In this document: piece after piece, positions 25,434 to 34,950 of the stretch
Position numbering within the stretch: position 1 is the first letter of the stretch
How the letters are laid out: each line of letters opens with the position of its first letter
Assembly (NCBI GenBank): GCA_040756375.1
Contig: JBFLZC010000028.1
Location: 11,232 to 75,231 of the forward strand
Direction: 5' to 3'
Length of the DNA stretch: 64,000 nt
From: VGSG01 sp040756375
Lineage (GTDB): Bacteria > Desulfobacterota > Desulfomonilia > Desulfomonilales > Desulfomonilaceae
Notes under the pieces: generated by a model
Databases searched by the model: none
Seen by the model: only the letters and a program-made list of their open reading frames with translations
Told to the model about the DNA's origin: nothing
Position numbers and translations under genes: made by a program

Positions 25434-26609
25434 ATGACCGAGTCGGTATGCCTGGTAAGCGCGGTACGCACACCCATCGGTGATTTCGGTGGTACGCTGC
25501 GTGCGTTGAAGCCTCTGGACCTCATGCAGCAGGTCATTGGAGAGGCCATTAAACGGGCCGCGCTTGCCCCGGAACAAATAAATCAAGTCATCGTAGGCAA
25601 CTGCTTTGCTCCTTTGGAACAGAATATCGCCCGCATTTCAGCGCTGCTGCTCGGCCTGCCGTACGAGACGCCGGGACACACCATAAACTGTGCATGTTCC
25701 TCAGGAATGCAGGCTGTGATCACCGGCGCAATGAACGTCAGCCTGGGATTGGCGGATGTTGTTGTGGCCGGCGGCGTGGAATCCATGAGCAACGCGCCGT
25801 ACATCCTCGACTTTGCACGGTGGGGCCAGCGGCTGCGGCACGGAGACGCTATCGATCTGATCTGGAAATCCATGCAGGAATACCCGGTAGGAGGCGGCAT
25901 GGGCGTGGCCGCGGAGCGCCTGGCCGAGAAGTACAGCATCAGTCGCACGGATCTGGACGAGCTCGCGGTGAGCAGCCATCAACGTGGGGCGCGCGCAATT
26001 CAGGAAGGCCGATTCACGCGGGAGATCCTTCCAATAAGCGTCCCAGCAGGCAGGGGCAAAACCGTCATCGTGGACAAGGACGAGCATCCGCGGGCCGACA
26101 CTACGCTGGACGCGCTGGCAAAACTCAAGCCCGCGTTCAAGGAAGACGGGGTGGTTACAGCCGGGAATGCATCCAGCCTCAATGATGGCGCGGCCGCGGT
26201 GGTGATCGCTTCCGAGCGTCGGGCAAAGGAACTGGGTTTGCCGGTGCTTGCTCGCATCAAGGCGCATAGTGCGGTCGCGGTGGATCCTCACCTGGTGGGG
26301 ATTGCTCCCGTCCCGGCAATTCGGCAAATGCTCTCCAGGACCGGGATGACCTTGGGCGAGGTGCAGCTTTTTGAGATCAACGAAGCCTTCGCGTCGTACT
26401 ACCTCGCGACCGAGAAGGAACTGAATCTCGACCGGGACATCACAAACGTGAACGGGAGCGGCATATCCCTCGGGCATCCGGTGGGGTGCACAGGCTGCCG
26501 CATTCTGGTGACGCTGTACCATGAGATGGAGCGCCAGGGCCTCCAGACAGGCATCGCGGCGCTGTGCGCGGGAGGAGGCGTGGGAACCGGAATCCTCCTG
26601 GAGCGATGA
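25434..26609 (+). CDS. thiolase (acetyl-CoA acetyltransferase family)
   Basis: 391 aa. The nucleophilic Cys is in NCACSSGMQA near residue 88. The NEAFA motif is near 317, GHPVGCTG with catalytic His near 348, and the second Cys in CAGGGVGTG near 378. Complete and of normal length. It cleaves 3-ketoacyl-CoA to acetyl-CoA plus a shortened acyl-CoA, or does the reverse. GGAGG precedes ATG 25434, and the LivF gene begins immediately after its stop. Confidence 0.93.
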   Translation: MTESVCLVSAVRTPIGDFGGTLRALKPLDLMQQVIGEAIKRAALAPEQINQVIVGNCFAPLEQNIARISALLLGLPYETPGHTINCACSSGMQAVITGAMNVSLGLADVVVAGGVESMSNAPYILDFARWGQRLRHGDAIDLIWKSMQEYPVGGGMGVAAERLAEKYSISRTDLDELAVSSHQRGARAIQEGRFTREILPISVPAGRGKTVIVDKDEHPRADTTLDALAKLKPAFKEDGVVTAGNASSLNDGAAAVVIASERRAKELGLPVLARIKAHSAVAVDPHLVGIAPVPAIRQMLSRTGMTLGEVQLFEINEAFASYYLATEKELNLDRDITNVNGSGISLGHPVGCTGCRILVTLYHEMERQGLQTGIAALCAGGGVGTGILLER

Positions 26610-27404
26610 ATGCTGGATGTGAATAACATCGAGGTCGTGTACAACGACGTGATTCTGGTCCTCAAGGGTATCTCTCTGAGTGTGCCCGAGAAAGGGGTGG
26701 TCGCGCTCCTGGGGGCCAACGGAGCGGGAAAAACCACGACTCTGCGGACCATTGCCGGCGTGTTGGACTCGTTGAACGGCGACCTGGAAGGCGGCGCCAT
26801 ATCATTTCAGGGCGTGCCCATTCACAATCTTCAGACCGACAAGATCGTTCGTCTTGGCATTTCCATGGTTCCCGAGGGTCGGCGAATTCTGGATGAGTTG
26901 ACCGTCCTGGAAAACTTGCAAATCGGCGCGGTCACGCGGCGTGACGGACTGGGCGTGGCTCAGGACCTTGACCTGGTGATGCAGTATTTCCCAGTGCTTC
27001 AGGATCGACGCCACCAGAGGGCGATCTTCCTTTCCGGGGGCGAGCAGCAGATGCTTGCGGTGGGACGATCGCTTATGTCCAGGCCGAAGCTGATGATGCT
27101 TGACGAACCCTCGTTGGGGCTAGCGCCGCTGGTGACCAGGGATATCTTCATCATCCTCCGCAAGATCAACAAAGAGCAAGGGACCGCAATCTTGCTCGTG
27201 GAACAGAACGCCCGACTGGCGCTCAGATTCGCCCGTTACGGGTACATCATGGAAAACGGCAGAATCGTGCTCGATGGGCTGACCAAAGATCTGGTCGAGA
27301 ACGAAGACGTTAAGGAATTTTACCTGGGGGTAACGGAAGAGTCCGCGACCAAGAGCTATGCGGACGTAAAACACTACAAGCGTCGCAAGCGCTGGTTGTC
27401 CTGA
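26610..27404 (+). CDS. livF: branched-chain-type ABC importer ATPase (LivF-like)
   Basis: 264 aa ATPase with Walker A LLGANGAGKTTTLR near residue 33, signature LSGGEQQML near 145 and Walker B LMMLDEPSLGLAP near 165. The order and the MVPEGRRILDELTVLENL segment are LivF-type. The C-terminus has an extra basic tail (KHYKRRKRW). Starts directly after the thiolase stop. Works with LivG, LivH, LivM and LivK encoded just downstream. Confidence 0.92.
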   Translation: MLDVNNIEVVYNDVILVLKGISLSVPEKGVVALLGANGAGKTTTLRTIAGVLDSLNGDLEGGAISFQGVPIHNLQTDKIVRLGISMVPEGRRILDELTVLENLQIGAVTRRDGLGVAQDLDLVMQYFPVLQDRRHQRAIFLSGGEQQMLAVGRSLMSRPKLMMLDEPSLGLAPLVTRDIFIILRKINKEQGTAILLVEQNARLALRFARYGYIMENGRIVLDGLTKDLVENEDVKEFYLGVTEESATKSYADVKHYKRRKRWLS

Positions 27405-27412
27405 TATTTGCC

Positions 27413-28201
27413 ATGACAGCGATCCTTTCCGTCGAGAACGTGAGCCTTCGATTCGGTGGTATCACCGCGTTGGCCGACGTGGACCTTGAAGTGAAGCATG
27501 GGGACCTGCATGCACTCATCGGCCCCAACGGCGCGGGAAAGACCTCGCTATTCAATGTGATCAGCGGCATTTATCCACCGACGCACGGCGAAGTGATCTT
27601 TGAGGGGCAACGGATCACCAATAAGAAACCCCATGCCACGGTTTCGCTCGGGATCGCACGGACCTTTCAGAACATCGAGCTCTTCCGGAACATGACCGTA
27701 ATCGACAACCTTCTCCTGGGCAGACATCAGTTGATGCGCACCGACCCGTTTTCCGCGGCGCTTTTTCTTGGCCGGGCGCTCCGCGAGGAGATCGCGCATC
27801 GGACCCGAGTGGAAGAGATCATCGATTTTCTGGAGATCGAACGTTACCGCAAGCAACCTGTGGGTGTGCTGCCCTACGGAATTCAGAAGCGCGTAGAGTT
27901 AGGCCGGGCGCTCGCAACAGACCCGAAGCTCTTGCTCCTGGACGAGCCGGCCGCGGGCATGAACGTGGAAGAGACCGAAGACATTGCCCGGTTCATCATC
28001 GACATCAAGGAGGAATTAGGGGTCGCGATTCTCATGGTGGAACACGATATGGGCGTGGTCATGGACATCGCGGACAGAGTGTCAGTGCTGGATTTCGGCA
28101 TCAAGATCGCAGACGGCACCCCTGCCGAAGTGCAGTCGAATCCGCGGGTGATCCAGGCATACTTGGGCGAAGAGGAGCAGATGTCATGGGCCGCGACGTG
28201 A
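27413..28201 (+). CDS. livG: branched-chain-type ABC importer ATPase (LivG-like)
   Basis: 262 aa. Walker A LIGPNGAGKTSLFN near residue 36. The LivG-specific TFQNIELFRNMTVIDNLLLGRH is near 80, Walker B LLLLDEPAAGMN near 170 and the H-loop VEHDMGVVM near 205. The usual LSGGxQ signature reads LPYGIQKRVELGRAL, a variant seen in this subfamily. The last 16 nt overlap the start of the acyl-CoA synthetase gene, tying uptake to activation. Confidence 0.92.
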   Translation: MTAILSVENVSLRFGGITALADVDLEVKHGDLHALIGPNGAGKTSLFNVISGIYPPTHGEVIFEGQRITNKKPHATVSLGIARTFQNIELFRNMTVIDNLLLGRHQLMRTDPFSAALFLGRALREEIAHRTRVEEIIDFLEIERYRKQPVGVLPYGIQKRVELGRALATDPKLLLLDEPAAGMNVEETEDIARFIIDIKEELGVAILMVEHDMGVVMDIADRVSVLDFGIKIADGTPAEVQSNPRVIQAYLGEEEQMSWAAT

Positions 28202-30000
28202 ACCTTTCCGAAATGACGCTCCCAAAGCTCTTGGTCCGCAATGCAGCCCGCTATGGCGACAGGGTCGCCCTCCGCGAAAAGGACCTGGGAATCTGGAAGC
28301 GTATTTCTTGGAAGGATTACGTTGATCATGTGAGAAACTTCGCGCTGGGACTGCGCGGGCTTGGGCTGAAAGCAGGGGCCAAGGTATCGATCCTCGGGGA
28401 CAACTGTCCTGAATGGCTCTATGCGGACCTGGCCACGCAAGCCTCATCCGCGGTTACCGTGGGGATCTATCCCACTGATGTGGCGGTGCAGGTCCAATTC
28501 CTACTGGACAATTCAGATTCTTCTTTCGTGGTCTGCAAAGATCAGGAGCAGGTTGACAAGGTCCTGGAGGTGGAGGAAAGCCTTCCGGCCCTGAAAAAGA
28601 TCATTGTGATCGACATGAAGGGCCTCAGAAAGTACGCGCACCCCAAGATCATGAGCTTTGCCCAAGCAGAGGATCTGGGGCGCAAGGCACATGAGCGCGA
28701 ACCGGAGCTTTTCGACCATATGGTTGAGGCCACCCGACCCGATGACGTTGCGATCCTGGTGTACACTTCCGGCACCACAGGTGCTCCCAAAGGCGCGATG
28801 ATCAGCCATCGCAATATGGTCTCCATGATTCACGGCCTTGCGGAAGTCTTGCCATTTAATGATACGGACTCGTTTGTTTCGGCTCTTCCGCTGTGCCACA
28901 TCGCGGAGCGCATGTTTTCACTCATCTTTCCACTCTATGCAGGTTGCACGGTCAATTTTGCCGAAAGCGTGTACACGCTCCAGGAGGATCTCCGTGAGAT
29001 CTCGCCCACCGCGTTCCTGTCAGTGCCGAGAATTTGGGAGAAGATGCACTCAGGCATCGCGATCAAGATCAAGGACGCGCTCTTCATAAAACGGTGGATC
29101 TTCAACGCGATGATACCGGTGGGCAAACGGGTGGCAGCCGCTCGTCTCGAAGGTCGCCCAGTGCCGCTGCTTTGGCGGTTGTTAGACTTGCTCGGTTATT
29201 TCCTGCTCTTCCGCTCTCTGAGGAATAAGCTGGGCTTGCTCAATGCCCGTATTCTTGTCAGCGGCGCAGCGCCGCTTGCTCCGGATCTCCAGCTCTTCTA
29301 TCACAGCATCGGACTGCCGGTCCGGGAATCCTTCGGCATGACCGAAGCCAGCGGAATTTGCTCCATGCCGGCGTCTGACGAGATACGCACCGGAGCAGTT
29401 GGCAAGCCGATTCCGGGAATTGAGGTGAAGATTGCGGAGGATGGCGAAATACTCCTGCGGGGCGAGCCCGTGTTCAAAGGCTATTATCAAGCGCCGGAAG
29501 CGACTGCAAACGCATTCGAAGACGGCTGGCTGCGCACCGGCGACGTGGGGCACATCGACGAAACCGGCCAGTTACACATCGTGGACCGTAAGAAAGACAT
29601 CATCATCACTGCGGGCGGCAAGAACATATCACCCTCGGAGATCGAGAATAAGCTCAAATTCAGCCCTTTCATCAAAGAGGCCATCGTCATCGGCGATCGG
29701 CGAAAATATCTGGTGGCTCTCATTCAGTTGGAGACGGACAATGTCGCGGATTGGGCTCAGGAGAAGGGAATCGCGTTCACCACATACAAGAGCTTGGCCG
29801 AACACTCAGAGGTTCGGGAGCTTGTCCAAGGCGAGGTGGACAGAGTCAACACACAGTTGGCCCGTGTGGAGACAATCAAGAAGTTTACCGTTCTCAGCAA
29901 AGAGTTGGACCATGATGATGACGAACTGACCGCCACTATGAAGGTCAGGCGTTCAATCATCGAGAAGAAGTTCAAAGACCTGATCGAAAGCATGTATTGA
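28186..30000 (+). CDS. long-chain-type acyl-CoA synthetase (AMP-forming)
   Basis: 604 aa adenylate-forming ligase. Core motif YTSGTTGAPKGAM near residue 190, RESFGMTEASG near 380, GWLRTGDVGHIDE near 445, and DRKKDIIITAGGKNISPSEIENKL with the A10 catalytic lysine at the C-terminal KVRRSIIEKKF. Activates a carboxylic acid to its CoA ester with ATP. It sits between livG and livH, so the imported substrate is most likely the acid it activates; fatty, dicarboxylic or aromatic acids are all possible and cannot be told apart here. Confidence 0.92.
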   Translation: MGRDVNLSEMTLPKLLVRNAARYGDRVALREKDLGIWKRISWKDYVDHVRNFALGLRGLGLKAGAKVSILGDNCPEWLYADLATQASSAVTVGIYPTDVAVQVQFLLDNSDSSFVVCKDQEQVDKVLEVEESLPALKKIIVIDMKGLRKYAHPKIMSFAQAEDLGRKAHEREPELFDHMVEATRPDDVAILVYTSGTTGAPKGAMISHRNMVSMIHGLAEVLPFNDTDSFVSALPLCHIAERMFSLIFPLYAGCTVNFAESVYTLQEDLREISPTAFLSVPRIWEKMHSGIAIKIKDALFIKRWIFNAMIPVGKRVAAARLEGRPVPLLWRLLDLLGYFLLFRSLRNKLGLLNARILVSGAAPLAPDLQLFYHSIGLPVRESFGMTEASGICSMPASDEIRTGAVGKPIPGIEVKIAEDGEILLRGEPVFKGYYQAPEATANAFEDGWLRTGDVGHIDETGQLHIVDRKKDIIITAGGKNISPSEIENKLKFSPFIKEAIVIGDRRKYLVALIQLETDNVADWAQEKGIAFTTYKSLAEHSEVRELVQGEVDRVNTQLARVETIKKFTVLSKELDHDDDELTATMKVRRSIIEKKFKDLIESMY

Positions 30001-30042
30001 GAGCTGTCTGATCGGCTCGCAAAAGGCATAGAGGAGGCCTGA

Positions 30043-30939
30043 GTGGAGAGTTCTCTCCTTTACTTTCTGGGCCTGTCAGTGAGCGGCCTGGCTGTTGGGA
30101 GCTTGTATGCTCTCATCGCGCTGGGATTCGTTCTGATCTACAAGGCGACTAAGATTGTGAACTTCGCCCAGGGCGAAGCCATCATGGTGGCCGCATTCAT
30201 TTGCTACTATCTTGTGACACTGTTTCAGATCTCGTTCTGGATCGCCCTACCCCTGACAATGCTTCTGACCGGCCTGCTGGGCGTCCTGAGCGAGCGGCTC
30301 GTCCTGCGACCAATGCTGGGCGAGCCCGTATTCTCGGTAGTCATGGTAACTATCGGCCTAAGCATTTTTCTGCGCAGCCTAGCCGGTATTTTCTTTGGCC
30401 ACCACAACTATGTCTTTCCCAGCCCTTTCCCAGCCGAAGGCCTGCGCGTGGGCGGTGTGGTGCTCTCGTACACGCATTTATGGAGCATGTTGGCATCCTT
30501 CGTGCTCATGTTGGCCTTCTTTATCTTCTTCAAATTCACCAATATGGGACTGTCCATGAGAGGTACCGCGAACGATCAGGACACGGTAGCGCTCATGGGC
30601 GTGAACGTGCGGCGCGTTTTTGCGCTCACGTGGGGACTGGCGTTTCTCATTGCCGCGGTTGCCGGGATATTCCTGGCCAACGTGATGGTGCTCAACGTGG
30701 GCCTTGCGTTCGTCGCTATCAGTGCGTTTCCCGCGATGATCCTTGGCGGCATGGAGAGTGTTCCCGGCGCGATTATCGGCGGTCTGGCAATCGGACTGAT
30801 AGAGAACCTGGCCGGAGGTTACCTGGACCAGATGATCGGTGGGGGCGTGAAAGATGTGACGCCGTTCGTTGTGCTCTTTGTTATCCTGATGATCCGGCCG
30901 TACGGGCTCTTCGGCCAGGAAGAGATCGAAAGGGTGTAG
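30043..30939 (+). CDS. livH: branched-chain-type ABC importer permease (LivH-like)
   Basis: 298 aa integral membrane protein starting at GTG 30043 with AGGAGG upstream. GLAVGSLYALIALGFVLIYKATKIVNFAQGE is the conserved LivH N-terminal signature. About eight hydrophobic segments follow, with AILGGMESVPGAIIGGLAIG near residue 235 as the EAA-like coupling loop. It forms the inner-membrane channel with LivM. Confidence 0.92.
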   Translation: MESSLLYFLGLSVSGLAVGSLYALIALGFVLIYKATKIVNFAQGEAIMVAAFICYYLVTLFQISFWIALPLTMLLTGLLGVLSERLVLRPMLGEPVFSVVMVTIGLSIFLRSLAGIFFGHHNYVFPSPFPAEGLRVGGVVLSYTHLWSMLASFVLMLAFFIFFKFTNMGLSMRGTANDQDTVALMGVNVRRVFALTWGLAFLIAAVAGIFLANVMVLNVGLAFVAISAFPAMILGGMESVPGAIIGGLAIGLIENLAGGYLDQMIGGGVKDVTPFVVLFVILMIRPYGLFGQEEIERV

Positions 30940-30942
30940 CGC

Positions 30943-31995
30943 GTGCCGATCCGCAGCAAAACCTTTAACGAGAGCTATTACGAAGACATCAAGCTCTTCA
31001 GGACCATATGGATCAAGTTTTGGGCGGTGATCTTCGTTGCTGCGCTCGTGCTGCTGCCGTACTTTGGCGATCCGTATTTCGTTTACCTGGTCAACCTCTC
31101 ATGCCTGGCTGCGGTAGCCGCCGTGGGGCTGAACATTCTGACCGGGTATACCGGCCTGATCTCCTTGGGACACGCGGCCTTTGTTGCCATCGGAGCCTAC
31201 ACCACAGCGAATCTCGCCAATCATCTGGGCACGCCCTTCTGGATCAATCTCCCCGCGGCCGGATTGATCGCGGCTGTTGCAGGCGCAATCGTCGGCATCC
31301 CCTGCCTGCGGCTCAAGGGTCTTTACCTGGCCATGATCACCATGTCCTTTGGAGTCCTGGTCGAGTACGTTGTGATCACCTGGGAAGGCCTTACCGGCGG
31401 CGTACGTGGAATGAGTGTGCCCGCGATCTCCATCCTGGGTTACAAGCTAAGCTCCGACGAGCAACTCTACTTCTTTCTAATCGTGATTACGGCTCTGCTG
31501 CTCTTTGCCGCCAACAACATCACCCGAACCCGTGTGGGACGGGCCTTCGTGGCGATTCGGGATCGGGACGTCGCGGCTGAAGCTATCGGTGTGAACCTCA
31601 CGTACTACAAGGTGCTTTCCTTTGCCATCAGCTCGTTTTACGCGGGAGTGGCCGGCGGGTTGTACGCCTACACCATCAGGCATATCCATCCGGACCATTT
31701 CACGCTACTCCTCTCCATCCAATACATCACCATGATCATTGTGGGCGGGATGGGGAGCATTGTAGGATCGATCTTCGGCGCGGTATTTATCGTTGTGGTG
31801 CCGGAGTTCATCAAGCTCTTTGCTCAGGCTTCGGCACGGGTCTTCCCCGTCTTGGAAGGTCGATACGACGAAGAGTGGAACATAGCGGCTTTTGGGCTGC
31901 TCATCATCCTGTTCCTTATTTTCGAGCCAGGGGGTCTTTATTCGATCTGGAATCGAATCAAGATAGGATTCAAGAACTGGCCGTTCACGTATTAG
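30943..31995 (+). CDS. livM: branched-chain-type ABC importer permease (LivM-like)
   Basis: 350 aa, GTG start at 30943, 3 nt after the livH stop. The LivM signature GLNILTGYTGLISLGHAAFVAIGAY begins near residue 60, and the coupling region TMIIVGGMGSIVGSIFGAVFI near 265. Roughly nine to ten membrane segments. The N-terminus (about 20 residues) is hydrophilic and slightly longer than usual. Confidence 0.92.
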   Translation: MPIRSKTFNESYYEDIKLFRTIWIKFWAVIFVAALVLLPYFGDPYFVYLVNLSCLAAVAAVGLNILTGYTGLISLGHAAFVAIGAYTTANLANHLGTPFWINLPAAGLIAAVAGAIVGIPCLRLKGLYLAMITMSFGVLVEYVVITWEGLTGGVRGMSVPAISILGYKLSSDEQLYFFLIVITALLLFAANNITRTRVGRAFVAIRDRDVAAEAIGVNLTYYKVLSFAISSFYAGVAGGLYAYTIRHIHPDHFTLLLSIQYITMIIVGGMGSIVGSIFGAVFIVVVPEFIKLFAQASARVFPVLEGRYDEEWNIAAFGLLIILFLIFEPGGLYSIWNRIKIGFKNWPFTY

Positions 31996-32025
31996 TGCTA
32001 TTCTTTCAGCGAAAGGAGAGAACAG

Positions 32026-33225
32026 ATGAGGCACCACAGGTATTGGATGGTGAAACTTGCGCTCGTCGTGACCTTGAGCCTGCTTACGGCGGGCTGGGTG
32101 TTTGCGGACGCACGCGGAGTGACAAAAGATGCGGTCAAGCTCGGCCTGGTGCTCGTGAAGACCGGTCCCGTGGCTGCCTTGGGACTGCCCAACGGTCAGG
32201 GAATGGTCGACTACATGAACTATCTCAATGAGCAGGGCGGGATCAACGGTCGCAAGGTGGAAGTGATCTGGGAAGACGACCAGTTCGAGGCGCCCAAGTC
32301 CGTGGCCGCGGTGAAAAAACTGATCCACCGCGACAAAGTTCTCTCGCTCATCACCACCGGCGGCACCCAGCAGACCATCGCGAACTTGGAACAGATCAAC
32401 GAGTTCAAGATCACGAATATCCCGAACGCGTTGGTGCGGGAATTCTTCGATCCGCTCCAGCCGTACATCTTCGCGATGGGTGCGACGTATGAGGCTCAAT
32501 ATCAGTGCATCGTGGATTACATCGTCCATGAGCTCAAAATGAAGGATGTGCGCATCGGTGTTGTGTACGAGAAAAAGGAATACGGAAAGATAAGCCTGGA
32601 CGCCATCAAAGAAAGAGCTGCCAAATACAAGATCCCCGTGGTAGCGGAACTAGTCCTACCTACCGGCTCGGTCGATGCAAGCTCACAGGTCATGGCCCTG
32701 CAAAAAGAGAATGCCAACGTTGTTATAACGTGCACCTTGCTTCCTGCGACGATTACCTTCCTGAAGAGCGGGCAAAAGTATAACTATTGGCCGACGGTCT
32801 TTGGCTTTAACTGGGCCACGGATGACATGATCGTGAAAGCTTGTGACGAAGCAGCCAAGAATTACATCGGGGTCAATTTCGTGGGCGCATGGTCAGACGA
32901 GACTCCCGGCATCAAGCTTGCCCGCGAGCTCGCGAAAAAGAACAACCGCGAAATCGGCCTTACTTCACTGTACATCAATGGCGTTGGCGTATCCTGGCTC
33001 TTCGGAGAAGCCATGAAACGAGCAGGCAAGGACCTGAGCCCGGAATCGCTCAAGACCGCGATGGAAACCCTCAAGAACTATGAAACAGGTGGAGTTTTCC
33101 CTCCGGTGAATTATTCTTCTACCAGCCACGCTCCTGGTGAAATGGTGAAGTTCTTCAAAGCGGATGTGCCCAACAAGCGCCTTATAAGCATATCCGACTG
33201 GCGAAAACCAAAAGAGCTGAAATAA
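32026..33225 (+). CDS. livK: periplasmic substrate-binding protein of the Liv-type importer
   Basis: 399 aa, start ATG 32026 with GAAAGGAG upstream. Signal peptide in the first 27 residues (LALVVTLSLLTAGWVFA). The mature protein follows the type I periplasmic binding fold (VKLGLVLVKTGPVAALGLPNGQG; VEVIWEDDQFEAPKSVAAVKKLI). Captures the substrate in the periplasm for LivHMGF. The residues that bind the amino-acid alpha groups in true LivK are not evident, in keeping with a non-amino-acid ligand (inference). Confidence 0.92.
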   Translation: MRHHRYWMVKLALVVTLSLLTAGWVFADARGVTKDAVKLGLVLVKTGPVAALGLPNGQGMVDYMNYLNEQGGINGRKVEVIWEDDQFEAPKSVAAVKKLIHRDKVLSLITTGGTQQTIANLEQINEFKITNIPNALVREFFDPLQPYIFAMGATYEAQYQCIVDYIVHELKMKDVRIGVVYEKKEYGKISLDAIKERAAKYKIPVVAELVLPTGSVDASSQVMALQKENANVVITCTLLPATITFLKSGQKYNYWPTVFGFNWATDDMIVKACDEAAKNYIGVNFVGAWSDETPGIKLARELAKKNNREIGLTSLYINGVGVSWLFGEAMKRAGKDLSPESLKTAMETLKNYETGGVFPPVNYSSTSHAPGEMVKFFKADVPNKRLISISDWRKPKELK

Positions 33226-33259
33226 CGGTTGCGGAGCCGAGGAGGTTGTAAAGAAGTTT

Positions 33260-33375
33260 CCGGGGAGGCCCTTCTTGCAACCCCGCGCTTCGCGGGGCTC
33301 CCCGGACCCCTCCCCAAGAACTCTTGAACTTTTGCAAGCGCATCCAGCGCTTGCAAAAGTTTAGGAGTTCTTGGA
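33260..33375. terminator. double hairpin after livK (family E)
   Basis: The first stem is closed by CCGGGGAG...CTCCCCGG with an inner CCCCGCG CTT CGCGGGG. The second, 33316-33375, is a nested palindrome: CCAAGAACTC / GAGTTCTTGG outside and AACTTTTGCAAGCGC / GCGCTTGCAAAAGTT inside. It sits between livK and the enoyl-CoA hydratase gene and could attenuate readthrough. Related hairpins lie at 34871, 38072 and 43855. Confidence 0.55.
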
Positions 33376-33452
33376 AGTATTCGCGGATTCACTTGCGGGT
33401 GCCACCCCGGCTATGCAGTCAAATCTCGTGGTATGGAATGGAGCAAACTGCT

Positions 33453-34256
33453 ATGTCTCAAAAGGAAGCGATTGAAATAGGACCACTCAAGCTGGAAGAG
33501 CCCGTCGCGGGTGTGATGCTGATCACCATGAACCGGCCGGATAGGCTCAACGCGATCAACCCGGACATGCTCGAGGCGTTCGAAGAAGTATTCAAGCGCC
33601 TGGAGCAAAGCGACGACATCCGGGTAGTCATTCTGACCGGGGCAGGCAGAGGGTTTTGCTCAGGCGCGGACCTTGTGGAAGCAGCCTCTCACATGGACCA
33701 TGAGTACTTCGCGTCCGCTGACACGTACCTCAGAAAGATCCAGGAACGATACGGCGGTCTCATCCTTGGATTGAGGAAGATCCCTCAGCCGGTAATCGCG
33801 GCGGTGAACGGACCTGCTGCCGGCGGAGGCTTTGCCATTGCGTTGGCTGCGGACATCCGACTTGCCGCCCCTGAAGCCTTCTTTGTGGCCTCATTCATCA
33901 ACATCGGGCTCTCCGCAGGGGAAATGGGATCTTCGTACTTTTTGCCGCGGTTTGTGGGTCTTTCCAGGGCTTCGGAAATTCTATATACCGGGCGGCGTGT
34001 GCCCGCGGACGAAGCTGAACGGATCGGCCTGGTGAGCAAAGTGCTGCCCAAGGACGACCTCATAAAGGAAGCGCTCAATATTGCACAGATGATGCTCGGA
34101 AAAACCCCAGGAGGGCTTCGTCTCACCAAGAGCGTCCTGAACGACACTACGACCGCGCAGTCGTTACACGCGGCAATGGAATTGGAAAACCGCAATCAAA
34201 CAATCCTGGTAGTCTCCAGCGAATTCGCCAAGAGAGTAACCGATTTCGGGAAGTAA
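33453..34256 (+). CDS. enoyl-CoA hydratase/isomerase family protein
   Basis: About 267 aa from ATG 33453; longer frames would run into the hairpin upstream. Crotonase fold: PDRLNAINPDML near residue 30, GAGRGFCSGADL near 70 (first oxyanion-hole strand) and NGPAAGGGFAIALAADIRLA near 115 (second oxyanion hole). Instead of the paired Glu of classical hydratases, the region after AAGGG reads FFVASFINIGLSAGEMGSSYFLP, so the chemistry may be isomerase or another crotonase reaction. Together with thiolase and ligase it fits beta-oxidation of the imported acid. Confidence 0.88.
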   Translation: MSQKEAIEIGPLKLEEPVAGVMLITMNRPDRLNAINPDMLEAFEEVFKRLEQSDDIRVVILTGAGRGFCSGADLVEAASHMDHEYFASADTYLRKIQERYGGLILGLRKIPQPVIAAVNGPAAGGGFAIALAADIRLAAPEAFFVASFINIGLSAGEMGSSYFLPRFVGLSRASEILYTGRRVPADEAERIGLVSKVLPKDDLIKEALNIAQMMLGKTPGGLRLTKSVLNDTTTAQSLHAAMELENRNQTILVVSSEFAKRVTDFGK

Positions 34257-34269
34257 TAGGCCCCGCCAT

Positions 34270-34430
34270 ATACCAGTTGTCACGATTCTTGGCCTCTTAG
34301 CCAGCCCTCGCTTGGAAACAGCCGGTAGGGGCCGGCGTCCCTGCCGGCCCGAGCTAGGTGATTCTTAAGAAAAATGTACCGGCACGGAGGCCGGCACCTA
34401 CCAGTGTCCGAGCAGCAATCGGACATTATT
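34270..34430 (+). repeat. dispersed repeat family A, copy 1
   Basis: Starts ATACCAGTTGTCACGATTC, contains GGGGCCGGCGTCCCTGCCGGCCC, then GAGCTAGGTGA, then CCGGCACGGAGGCCGGCACC and TACCAGTGTCCGAG. The same order of blocks is found at 46195, 49153 and 52214 and, inverted, at 53679; a shortened copy is at 55571. The remainder of the gap 34257-34870 holds further GC stems (GGCAGGCCCCCGCGCCTGCC and GGGCGGACACGCGGGTCCGCCC near 34680-34745) and no gene. Confidence 0.75.
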
Positions 34431-34870
34431 TTTTTGCACTTGCTATACCAGACTGCGATGGCGCACTGACCTGGACAGCGTCCAGGTCAGTGGCACCTCG
34501 GGCGTCGGAATGGATGACCTGTGCCGAAGAAGCGTCTATTGGAGGTTACCCCGCGTTTGGTGAGGTTAGCGCATCATACCCTGCTGGATTCGGGCTTTCA
34601 CCCGAAGGACGCTCATTTCTGACTGGCGTTTATAGTGCTTGCCAAAATTCATGGGTGAAATGCTCCTGTCAATGTAGAGGCAGGCCCCCGCGCCTGCCCG
34701 GATCGGAAAATGCACAAAGCAGGGCGGACACGCGGGTCCGCCCCTACCAGCCCAATCAACTTATTTTGGTCTCAATTCCTGCCAAACGCCATATTCCTGG
34801 AGGGCCATAGAGAGCAGTCCTGCAAGCGCTGGAAGCGCTTGCCAAAGGAGGGAGTTTTTTGAGAGGGGGG

Positions 34871-34916
34871 TTCCGGGGGGAGAACTTTTTTGCACAAAAA
34901 AGTTCTCCCCCCGGAA
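34871..34916. terminator. strong hairpin downstream of the RND pump gene (family E)
   Basis: A perfect 21-bp stem, TTCCGGGGGGAGAAC plus six T on the left, loop GCAC, and the exact complement on the right. It lies 35 nt past the minus-strand RND stop at 34951. T- and A-runs flank the loop, so it could end transcription in either direction. Confidence 0.6.
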
Positions 34917-34950
34917 ACTCTTCAAAACACTCCTACCTTCTGCAACTCTT

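Noticed and set aside
25701..26522. 273-codon minus-strand frame opposite the thiolase
   Set aside because: Shadow of a complete thiolase gene.
31705..32529. 274-codon minus-strand frame across livM/livK
   Set aside because: Crosses two well-defined plus-strand genes and has no recognisable domain.
34257..34950. CRISPR array among the repeats
   Set aside because: Repeats are few, palindromic and unevenly spaced; no constant spacer length and no cas genes.
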